Origin: Alphaproteobacteria bacterium
GTDB taxonomy: Bacteria > Pseudomonadota > Alphaproteobacteria > Micavibrionales > CSBR16-224
Reading direction: 5' to 3'
Assembly (NCBI GenBank): GCA_006226225.1
Contig: SBHI01000120.1
Span: 1-9,009, forward strand
Length of the DNA stretch: 9,009 nucleotides
Made by a program: the position numbers and the translations under genes. Each line of letters starts with the position of its first letter. Within the stretch, counting starts at the first letter, position 1. Below are positions 1 through 5,319 of the stretch, one piece after another. The notes below the pieces were generated by a model. It did not search any database, had not been told where the DNA came from, and was given only the letters and a program-made list of their open reading frames with translations.

Positions 1-62
1 CCAAACATGACAGCCATAAGGATAAAGACAAACACGGCAAGAAACAGCATAAACGGAAGTGA
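1..62 (+). CDS. Possible C-terminal end of a rightward gene (partial)
   Basis: Reading from base 3 gives an open frame of 19 codons ending in TGA at 60-62. The encoded tail is dominated by Lys, His and Asp (it begins KHDSHKDKDK and ends QHKRK). Charged tails of this kind are found on many RNA-binding proteins, such as helicases and RNase R, but nothing here identifies the family. A perfect intrinsic terminator begins 21 nt after the stop, which is the layout expected at the end of a gene. The opposite strand of the same bases reads as a hydrophobic, membrane-like peptide, because Lys codons are antisense to Phe and Leu codons. The strand is therefore inferred mainly from the terminator, and the call is tentative. 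Confidence 0.4.
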   Translation, partial: KHDSHKDKDKHGKKQHKRK

Positions 63-83
63 CGGCACGGAAACGTCCCAGCA

Positions 84-112
84 AAAAACCCGCGCTTTTG
101 GCGCGGGTTTTT
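84..112. terminator. Bidirectional intrinsic terminator
   Basis: A perfect 12-bp stem (84-95 paired with 101-112) with a 5-nt loop has a GC-rich core CCCGCGC/GCGCGGG flanked by an A-run on the left and a T-run on the right. Either strand therefore yields a hairpin followed by U residues. It lies between the stop codons of the leftward Bax inhibitor-1 gene (138) and the possible rightward gene ending at 62, so it probably ends both convergent transcripts. Confidence 0.88.
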
Positions 113-137
113 CTTTTATTCCGTTAACCGGTGAGCG

Positions 138-866
138 TTAGTCACGTCCACCGAACAGATGCAGCATATGCTGGAACAAAATCACGAAATTCAGGTAAAG
201 GCTGAAAGCCCCGACCACAGCCATTTTCGCGTTATCATCCGGCATATAAGCACTGTGATAGCTTTCCTTGATGCGCTGCGTTTCAAAGGCTGTCAGTCCG
301 GTAAAGACAAAAACGCCCAGAATAGACACCGCAAAATGTACGGCAGGCGAGTGCAGGAAGAGATTAACAACCGAGGCCGCAATCAAACCAAAGACACCCA
401 TCATCAAAAAACTGCCCATGCTGGTCAGGTCTTTTTTGGTGGTATAGCCGTAAATGCTGATCCCTGCAAACATTGCCGATGTAATAAAGAACACCCGCGC
501 AATACTGTCGCCCGAGAAATAATGGAAGATATAGGCCATGCTGACGCCGAAAGCCGCGGAAAAAATATAAAAAGTCATCCGGACAGCCGAGACCGTCATG
601 CGGGAAATACGCGCAGGCGTAAAGCCGAACATAATGAACAGAAGCGGGCCGAACAGCGCCACCATACGCAGCGGCGTTTCAAATACGGCTTTGTAAAGCG
701 GTTCGATATTTGCCACAGCATAGGCGGCAAGCCCTGTGACAACCAATCCGAACATCATCACATTATAGACGCTGCGCATATGATCCTGCAGACCGGCATC
801 AAAAACGACTTCGCCGCTTCTGCTGTCATAGGCGCTTTGCGCATGTTTTTTCGGTTCGATACTCAT
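138..866 (-). CDS. Bax inhibitor-1/YccA family inner-membrane protein
   Basis: The 242-residue protein has about seven hydrophobic segments (roughly residues 35-52, 65-83, 94-115, 122-141, 150-170, 177-194 and 215-236) and a short polar N-terminus. This is the topology and length of bacterial BI-1/YccA (TMBIM) proteins. The family signature near the C-terminus is visible as FETQRIK (194-200) and LYLNFVILF (223-231). Characterised relatives are pH-sensitive calcium leak channels (YetJ) or FtsH-associated modulators of membrane proteolysis (YccA); which applies here cannot be told from sequence. The two acidic residues that gate YetJ appear here as Glu195 and Asn226. The ATG at 866-864 is preceded by AAGGAGAA (882-875) at 8 nt, a strong ribosome binding site. 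The gene runs opposite to the pilus locus and has its own promoter and terminator, so a functional link to the pilus is not implied. The family call is firm; the cellular role is open. Confidence 0.93.
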   Translation of the reverse strand: MSIEPKKHAQSAYDSRSGEVVFDAGLQDHMRSVYNVMMFGLVVTGLAAYAVANIEPLYKAVFETPLRMVALFGPLLFIMFGFTPARISRMTVSAVRMTFYIFSAAFGVSMAYIFHYFSGDSIARVFFITSAMFAGISIYGYTTKKDLTSMGSFLMMGVFGLIAASVVNLFLHSPAVHFAVSILGVFVFTGLTAFETQRIKESYHSAYMPDDNAKMAVVGAFSLYLNFVILFQHMLHLFGGRD

Positions 867-935
867 CTTTTGTATTCTCCTTTTTTCAAGTCACAAGATG
901 TGCATAACATTCAAATCAGCTATATATATACCTTC

Positions 936-965
936 ATTATAGCACCTTTTCCAGCTGTTTCGCAA
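936..965 (-). promoter_or_regulatory. Sigma-70 type promoter of the Bax inhibitor-1 gene
   Basis: On the minus strand a perfect TATAAT (941-936) is preceded by TGC, making an extended -10 element. An 18-nt spacer separates it from TTGCGA (965-960), a 4/6 match to the -35 consensus. Transcription would start near 929, giving a leader of about 63 nt that includes the strong ribosome binding site at 882-875. A 6-bp inverted repeat (GCTATA at 919-924, TATAGC at 938-943) straddles the -10 and start region and could be an operator, though it may be chance in AT-rich DNA. Confidence 0.65.
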
Positions 966-978
966 TGAATCGGCGCGA

Positions 979-1006
979 AAAACGGAGGGCTGAAAAGCCC
1001 TGTTTT
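979..1006. terminator. Terminator-like hairpin between divergent promoters
   Basis: A 6-bp stem AGGGCT/AGCCCT (986-991 with 996-1001) closes a GAAA tetraloop. If GG at 984-985 bulges out, AAAAC (979-983) pairs with GTTTT (1002-1006) and extends it by 5 bp. T-rich sequence follows on both strands, so it resembles a weak bidirectional terminator. No annotated transcript should end here, since it lies upstream of both divergent start sites. It may insulate the promoters from read-through, end an antisense RNA, or have no role. Confidence 0.4.
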
Positions 1007-1067
1007 CAAAAGTTTTTCCTTTTACAGAGAAAGGGATAGGCGATAACCTCTTGGATTGTATCTATTT

Positions 1068-1105
1068 TTAACCTTGCATTAATCTAAAACATGTATTCTG
1101 ATAAT
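1068..1105 (+). promoter_or_regulatory. CtrA-type promoter of flp (CtrA box plus -10)
   Basis: A perfect CtrA full site, TTAA-CCTTGCA-TTAA, lies at 1068-1082, two TTAA half-sites separated by exactly 7 nt. A good -10 element GATAAT (1100-1105) begins 17 nt after the second half-site, so the box occupies the -35 position. In Caulobacter, CtrA binds at this position in the promoters it activates, pilA included. Transcription would start near 1112 and give a leader of about 100 nt before the flp start codon. The box and spacing are seen directly; control by CtrA is inferred by analogy. Confidence 0.65.
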
Positions 1106-1214
1106 AGAGGGTCATGCTTCTTTAAGGAAAACAAAGGCTGGTTCCCTCAACACAAACTGAAGACATAGCAGCAATCGTATTAATTACTACAGTGAAGAAA
1201 AAGGAGTGAGGAAT

Positions 1215-1409
1215 ATGCTTAAACTTTGGACAAAAGCACAAGCGTGGAAAAAATGCGAAGACGGTGCAACGGCTATTGAGTACGGCCTGATCGCGGCAGG
1301 TATTGCCGTAGCGATCGCAGCGGTGGTCTTTGCCTTTGGTGAAGAACTTGTCGGCCTGTTTGAAGGTCTGACAGATACGCTTTCCGGCGCAGGCGGCGGC
1401 GGCGAATAA
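1215..1409 (+). CDS. flp: Flp family type IVb pilin (major Tad pilus subunit)
   Basis: This 64-residue prepilin is the structural subunit of the Tad pilus. It has a short basic leader, then the Flp signature ATAIEYGLIAAGIAVAI beginning at residue 18. The prepilin peptidase should cut between Gly17 and Ala18, leaving a mature pilin of about 47 residues with the conserved Glu at +5 (Glu22) and Tyr at +6. One hydrophobic helix (about 24-42) follows, and the tail ends in a glycine run (GAGGGGE). I chose the ATG at 1215 because AAGGAG (1201-1206) lies 8 nt upstream; an in-frame GTG at 1206 overlaps that ribosome binding site and would add only three residues. The leader carries an unusual Cys at position 14, four residues before the cut. 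The gene has its own CtrA-type promoter and a terminator just downstream, so it is probably transcribed alone and strongly. CpaA, encoded next, is the likely processing enzyme. Confidence 0.95.
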   Translation: MLKLWTKAQAWKKCEDGATAIEYGLIAAGIAVAIAAVVFAFGEELVGLFEGLTDTLSGAGGGGE

Positions 1410-1444
1410 GCCCCCCACCGTACTGACAACAGTATAACAGGACG

Positions 1445-1490
1445 CCCGCCTTATTTTGCTTCATAAAGCATGTAAGGCGGGTTTCTTGTT
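1445..1490 (+). terminator. Intrinsic terminator of flp
   Basis: A perfect 9-bp stem CCCGCCTTA/TAAGGCGGG (1445-1453 with 1473-1481) encloses a 19-nt loop that can fold a further 5-bp stem (TGCTT/AAGCA). It is followed by a T-rich tract (1482-1490). It sits 35 nt after the flp stop, so it should end most pilin mRNA before cpaA. Confidence 0.85.
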
Positions 1491-1513
1491 AAATCCCAAG
1501 ACTTTTTTATAAT
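1486..1513 (+). promoter_or_regulatory. Promoter of cpaA, starting in the flp terminator tail
   Basis: A perfect -10 hexamer TATAAT (1508-1513) lies 16 nt after TTGTTA (1486-1491), a 4/6 match to the -35 consensus that overlaps the T-tract of the flp terminator. Transcription would begin near 1520, only about 11 nt before the cpaA ATG. This gives a secretion-apparatus transcript separate from the pilin mRNA. Confidence 0.6.
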
Positions 1514-1530
1514 CCAGCGGTTTCATCAAC

Positions 1531-2100
1531 ATGGTTACGACGGTTTTCTCTGTTTTGACAGCAGCGGCTTTTATCGCCACGCTTGTTTGCGCGGCTCTGG
1601 CGGCCTTATCGGATTTGCGCGGGATGCGGATTGCCAATCTGCTGTCACTGGTTATCACCGGCAGTTTTGCCTTCGCTTTTCTGGTTGATCTGGCCGTCCT
1701 GCGGGAAACCGCGCTGTTCGGTACATGGTGGCATGCCCCGCTTGCCGGCCTTCTGATGCTGGTTATCACCTTTATTATGACCGGCGCGGGCATCATCGGC
1801 GGCGGCGATTCAAAACTGGCCTCGTCACTGGCCTTATGGACGGGGCTGAGCGGAATGCCGTCCTTTTTACTGGTCATGAGCTTTTCCGGCGGTATTCTGG
1901 CTTTTATCGCCATAGCCGGACGTGACAGCCGCATTGCAAAGGCGCTAGCCCCCCGCTGCGGCGAAAAAAGCTGGATTGCGGCGCTGGCCGCCGGAAAAAA
2001 CGCTCTCCCCTATGGTGTGGCGATTTTTTTAGGTGCCGTTGCCGCATTTTTACAGACGGGATTGTTTACGGCAATCTTCATCACGCCTTTTGTCACATAA
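1531..2100 (+). CDS. cpaA: CpaA prepilin peptidase (A24 aspartic protease)
   Basis: This 189-residue polytopic membrane protein cleaves the Flp leader on the cytoplasmic side of the inner membrane. Both catalytic aspartates of the A24/type 4 prepilin peptidase family are present: Asp28 in SDLRGMRIAN, and Asp93 in the GxGD motif GGGDSK (90-95). The protein lacks the N-terminal zinc-binding and methyltransferase part of PilD-type enzymes, as is normal for CpaA/TadV. Hydrophobic segments lie at about 5-26, 36-55, 70-90, 98-128 and 160-185. The reading frame has a stop at 1510-1512 and no start before the ATG at 1531. No Shine-Dalgarno sequence precedes that ATG, and the predicted mRNA leader is about 11 nt, so initiation may be nearly leaderless. 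Its position directly after the pilin gene matches Caulobacter pilA-cpaA. A terminator separates it from flp, and 120 nt separate it from cpaB. Confidence 0.92.
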   Translation: MVTTVFSVLTAAAFIATLVCAALAALSDLRGMRIANLLSLVITGSFAFAFLVDLAVLRETALFGTWWHAPLAGLLMLVITFIMTGAGIIGGGDSKLASSLALWTGLSGMPSFLLVMSFSGGILAFIAIAGRDSRIAKALAPRCGEKSWIAALAAGKNALPYGVAIFLGAVAAFLQTGLFTAIFITPFVT

Positions 2101-2110
2101 TAATTAGGTT

Positions 2111-2139
2111 TTGACCCTTTGACGCGTTTGTGGCAGAAT
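2111..2139 (+). promoter_or_regulatory. Candidate promoter upstream of cpaB
   Basis: TTGACC (2111-2116), a 5/6 match to the -35 consensus, is followed after 17 nt by CAGAAT (2134-2139), a 4/6 match to the -10. A second -35-like TTGACG lies at 2119-2124. The 120-nt gap between cpaA and cpaB is large for this compact locus, which supports an internal promoter. An imperfect hairpin (GAA and GACT pairing with AGTC and TTC, 2145-2163) would lie near the 5' end of the RNA. This is a weak call made by eye. Confidence 0.35.
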
Positions 2140-2220
2140 AGATAGAAGGACTGTTAAGTCTTCCCGCCTTACAATTGAAAATATTCACTTTTCTGTCTTT
2201 ATGACCCCTGGTGTTTTAAA

Positions 2221-3108
2221 ATGAATAAAAATGTCGTTTTGATTATTCTTGGCGCGGTATTCGCCTCTGTTATCGTCGCTCTGATCGTACAGTCAGGCAT
2301 GAAAAAAGACGATGACGGCGCAGCCGCTCCTGTTGATATGACGCGCATTCTTGTCGCCAACAAGCATATCGCCATTGGTAAGCGCTTGACGGAAGAGGAT
2401 ACGGAATGGAAAAAATGGCCGAAAGACGGGGTTTTCACCGGGGCAATTGAAAAAGATCCGGAAAAAGAAGATCAGGATATCGATGTTTACGACCAGATCG
2501 TCCGCCGCGTCATTGAAAAAGGCGAGCCGGTCACAAAAAATGCCATTCTTGAGGAATCACAATCGGGTAGTTTTGTCGCCGCCTCTCTGGGAGAGCATAT
2601 GCGCGGATACAGCATCCGCGTCCGTGCGGAAAGCTCCGTCGGCGGCCTTGTCCGCCCCGGTGATTTTGTCGATGTGATTGTCACTTATACCGTCCGCCTG
2701 CGTGGCGAGCTGCAAGATGCCGCTGAAGGCACTGTCATTCGTGATGCCAGTCAGGTCGTTCTGGAAAGCGTCCGGGTACTGGCCGTTGACCAACGCACCG
2801 AAGATAAGGTTGATAGTGATAAAACCGCAAAACCCGGAAAAACCGTCACATTGGAAGTCACGCGCGAAGGCGCGGAAACACTGGCGCTGGCCTCCCAGAT
2901 GGGGGATTTAAGCCTTGCGCTGCGCAAACTGGGGGATACCGCACCGACGCCGCAAGGAAAAAAAGAGCAGCTGACGACCGATGTGTTTATCAGCGATGTC
3001 GTGCGGGAGCTGCAAAAGAAACAACAGAGACAATCTGTAGAAACCGGAACAATTCGTATTTATAATGGACGGAACGTGCAGGATATTACTGTCCGCTCTA
3101 GTCCGTAA
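2221..3108 (+). CDS. cpaB: CpaB/RcpC pilus assembly protein (SAF domain)
   Basis: This 295-residue protein is a periplasmic part of the Tad apparatus, anchored by one N-terminal membrane segment (about residues 5-24); relatives are thought to support or gate the secretin. A SAF-type beta-clip region follows (about 41-110, starting TRILVANKHIAIGKRL). Next is the RcpC/CpaB domain (about 120-235), with the characteristic VRPGDFVDVIVT (144-155) and LESVRVLAVD (181-190). The tail ends in a short strand pair, IRIYNGRNVQDITV (279-292), seen in many CpaB proteins. Length is normal for the family. The start is the only ATG that keeps the membrane anchor; its ribosome binding site is poor (GGTG about 6 nt upstream). 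A seven-codon frame begins at 2201 and ends in TGA overlapping this ATG, but it has no ribosome binding site. A promoter candidate lies about 80-110 nt upstream. Confidence 0.94.
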   Translation: MNKNVVLIILGAVFASVIVALIVQSGMKKDDDGAAAPVDMTRILVANKHIAIGKRLTEEDTEWKKWPKDGVFTGAIEKDPEKEDQDIDVYDQIVRRVIEKGEPVTKNAILEESQSGSFVAASLGEHMRGYSIRVRAESSVGGLVRPGDFVDVIVTYTVRLRGELQDAAEGTVIRDASQVVLESVRVLAVDQRTEDKVDSDKTAKPGKTVTLEVTREGAETLALASQMGDLSLALRKLGDTAPTPQGKKEQLTTDVFISDVVRELQKKQQRQSVETGTIRIYNGRNVQDITVRSSP

Positions 3109-3177
3109 CCAAAGAATAAAAACTGCTGAACGGGATAAAACGCCGTGTTACAGAAAAACATGGAAAGTGGGGGAGAA

Positions 3178-4614
3178 ATGAAGGCAGGACTGAAACGATA
3201 TTGGGGCATACGCTCTGTGTCCATCGTGCTGATATGCGCCTTGGCCGTCGCGATGATCATGTTCTCTGCCGAGACGGCGCGCAGTCTGACCCGCCAATCG
3301 GTTCACCTTGAAATCGGCAAGGCAAAAACCGTCAATCTTCCCTATGATATTGCCGATGTGCTGGTGGCCAACCCCTCTGTTGCCGATGTCGGTGTCTTGC
3401 GCACCAATCGTCTTTACATTGTCGGGCAAAGCATTGGCGACACCAATATCCTGACCTTTGACGAAAACGGTAATCTGCTGGCCGAAATTCAGGTGCATGT
3501 CCGCGTTAATCAGGACACATTGCAGGATACGATTACCGAATTTTTCCCCAATGAGAAAATCAGCGTCCGCACCGTCGGAACCGACATCGTGCTGGGCGGC
3601 AGCGTTTCGAATGCCAATGTTGCCGCGCAGGTGCGTGATCTGGCCGGACGTTTCCGTCTGGATCGCAATCAGGCGCTGGTCGACATGATGACCATCGAAG
3701 GTGAAAGACAGGTTCTGCTGCGCGTTAAAATCGTCGAGGTTAACCGCACCGCCCTGCGCGAGCTAGGAATTGAAACGGATTACAGCCTCACAAACGGCGC
3801 CTTGAACAACGCGACGGGTCTGGTGAATGACGCAAACGGCAATATTTTAAACATCAACGGCACGGCAGGTATCGGTCTGCCGGAATCAGCCACGGCACCT
3901 TTCGGCGTTGGAACGTTGTTCCTGTCTGATGGTGCGGGTTTTGGCCCTTTGAATCTGAGCCTGCGTGCGCTGGAGCGTGACGGTTTTGCCAATACGCTGG
4001 CCGAGCCGAACTTGACCGCCATTTCCGGTGAGGAAGCCGGATTCCTGGCGGGTGGAGAGTTCCCCGTCCCCGTCTCCCGTGACCAGAACGGCAACCTTGT
4101 CATTGAATTTCATCCCTTCGGTGTCTCTCTGAATTTCCGCCCGACGGTGATGTCCAATGACCGCATCAGCCTGTTATTGTCGACGGAAGTGTCCACATTG
4201 GCACCGCAGGAAGGTCTGTCGCTGGCAGGGATCGAGATCCCCGGCTTTCAGGTACGCCGCGCGCAAACCACAGTTGAAATGGGTAGCGGCGGAAGCCTGA
4301 TGATCGCCGGTCTGATCCAGTCCGACACCACCAATGCCTTAAACCAGATGCCGGGTATCGGTAATATTCCGGTGCTGGGGGAACTGTTCAAATCCCGCGC
4401 TTTCCAACGCAGTGAAACCGAGTTGCTGATCGTTATCTCGCCCATTCTGGTTGAGCCTTTCGCGGAAAAACAGGCTGATATTCACGAAGCACCTGCCGAT
4501 CAGGAAACGCCGCTGGAAAAAGCTTTGCTGTTTGACCTGCGTCGCACCTACGGCAAGGAAAGCGTTCCCGAAAAGATGCTCGCGGGACAGCGTTTCGGAT
4601 ATATGATTGATTAA
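3178..4614 (+). CDS. cpaC: CpaC/RcpA outer-membrane secretin of the Tad pilus
   Basis: CpaC forms the outer-membrane ring through which the pilus leaves the cell. From the ATG at 3178 the protein has 478 residues. A signal peptide comes first: basic KAGLKR, hydrophobic core about residues 14-30, probable cut after AETA (33). The pilus-formation N-terminal domain follows (about 40-110, including LPYDIADVLVANPSVADVGV and LYIVGQSIGDTNI), then a BON-like/periplasmic region (about 111-200). The secretin domain spans about 270-425, with typical segments LAEPNLTAISGE, FLAGGEFPVPV, NFRPTV and LMIAGLIQSD. The tail beyond 430 is charged. The start is uncertain: GTG 3145 and ATG 3160 are also in frame, but they add an acidic stretch before the signal peptide and lack a ribosome binding site. 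The purine-rich GGGGGAG before 3178 sits unusually close to that codon (about 2 nt). The gene is 69 nt after cpaB and 12 nt before cpaD. Confidence 0.94.
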   Translation: MKAGLKRYWGIRSVSIVLICALAVAMIMFSAETARSLTRQSVHLEIGKAKTVNLPYDIADVLVANPSVADVGVLRTNRLYIVGQSIGDTNILTFDENGNLLAEIQVHVRVNQDTLQDTITEFFPNEKISVRTVGTDIVLGGSVSNANVAAQVRDLAGRFRLDRNQALVDMMTIEGERQVLLRVKIVEVNRTALRELGIETDYSLTNGALNNATGLVNDANGNILNINGTAGIGLPESATAPFGVGTLFLSDGAGFGPLNLSLRALERDGFANTLAEPNLTAISGEEAGFLAGGEFPVPVSRDQNGNLVIEFHPFGVSLNFRPTVMSNDRISLLLSTEVSTLAPQEGLSLAGIEIPGFQVRRAQTTVEMGSGGSLMIAGLIQSDTTNALNQMPGIGNIPVLGELFKSRAFQRSETELLIVISPILVEPFAEKQADIHEAPADQETPLEKALLFDLRRTYGKESVPEKMLAGQRFGYMID

Positions 4615-4626
4615 AGGGGATATGCC

Positions 4627-5310
4627 ATGACAGGAAAACGAAAATTGCGCCTTCTGCCCGTGTTAAGCGGCATGATGCTATCCGCATTGGCTTTGTCAGG
4701 CTGCCAGCTTTACGATCCCGTTGTCGAAACGCAGGTTTACCCCGTCCAGATGCGCATGCAGCAGCACGCGACCAATACCGTTATCTCGACCGAGATGCCT
4801 GCGGATGAAAATATCGTCCGTGCCGTGGCCGCTGATTACGCTAAACGCGGCGAAGGCGGCATTACACTGCAAATGCGCTATCAGGAAGGTGATAAAAAAC
4901 TGGCGCATCAGGCACGCCACGCCGGTGAAGATTACCTTTACCTGTTCGAAAAATACGGTATCGCGGATACGCGGATTGAAATGGTTCCCCTGCCCAATCA
5001 CGGCAAAAAGACCGCCGACCTTGTTGTGAATTACAACGCATGGAAACTGTCCGCGCCTGATGGTTGCGGGCCTGAACGCATCCCCGGTTATTACGGTGCG
5101 GAAGGCGGCGAGACAATCCAGAATTACAAAATCGGCTGTGAGACGGAAACCTATCTCAGCCGCATGATCAGCGATCCGCGCGATCTGAAAGGACGCAGCG
5201 GCTTACCACGCGGCGATGCTGCCCGTGAAGGCGATATGCAGCAAAATTACAGAACAGGTGTACCAAACGAGCCGCTTCAAGGGCTTAGCTCAAGCGATAT
5301 CGGAAACTAA
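4627..5310 (+). CDS. cpaD: CpaD pilus assembly lipoprotein
   Basis: This 227-residue protein begins with a lipoprotein signal peptide: basic TGKRKLR, a hydrophobic stretch, and a lipobox LSGC with the lipidated Cys at 26. Gln at +2 predicts sorting to the outer membrane. The C-terminal part carries the CpaD-family pattern of a Cys pair (Cys147 in DGCGPE and Cys171 in IGCETE), then ISDPRDLKGR (181-190) and a final QNYRTG (206-211). CpaD proteins are thought to assist the CpaC secretin, and this gene follows cpaC directly. The two conserved cysteines probably form a disulfide in the periplasm (inference). The ribosome binding site AAAGGGGA (4613-4620) overlaps the cpaC stop and is 6 nt from the ATG, so the two genes are likely translated from the same mRNA. 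CpaD is most typical of alphaproteobacteria. Confidence 0.92.
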   Translation: MTGKRKLRLLPVLSGMMLSALALSGCQLYDPVVETQVYPVQMRMQQHATNTVISTEMPADENIVRAVAADYAKRGEGGITLQMRYQEGDKKLAHQARHAGEDYLYLFEKYGIADTRIEMVPLPNHGKKTADLVVNYNAWKLSAPDGCGPERIPGYYGAEGGETIQNYKIGCETETYLSRMISDPRDLKGRSGLPRGDAAREGDMQQNYRTGVPNEPLQGLSSSDIGN

Positions 5311-5319
5311 GGGGAAATA

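Larger units (their letters stand above)
867..1214. other. Divergent intergenic regulatory region
   Basis: This 348-nt stretch between the leftward Bax inhibitor-1 gene and rightward flp contains no credible gene. From left to right it holds the ribosome binding site and roughly 60-nt leader of the leftward gene, that gene's promoter, a GAAA-looped hairpin, the CtrA box with the flp -10 element, and a roughly 100-nt AT-rich flp leader ending in a ribosome binding site. One GANTC sequence (GAATC, 967-971), the target of the alphaproteobacterial CcrM methylase, abuts the leftward -35. A single such site may be chance. Confidence 0.8.

Noticed and set aside
159..968. Long open frame on the plus strand (269 codons) opposite the Bax inhibitor-1 gene
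   Set aside because: Its product is a His/Arg/Lys-rich, domainless sequence. The opposite strand encodes a clear seven-helix family protein with a strong ribosome binding site and promoter.
967..971. CcrM methylation site (GAATC) next to the leftward -35
   Set aside because: A single 5-bp site is easily chance, and its link to regulation of the neighbouring gene cannot be shown from sequence.
1091..1168. 25-codon frame beginning with ATG at 1091 upstream of flp
   Set aside because: The ATG lies upstream of the predicted transcription start near 1112, has no ribosome binding site, and the peptide shows nothing recognisable.
1206..1214. GTG at 1206 as the flp start
   Set aside because: It overlaps the AAGGAG ribosome binding site that is ideally spaced for the ATG at 1215.
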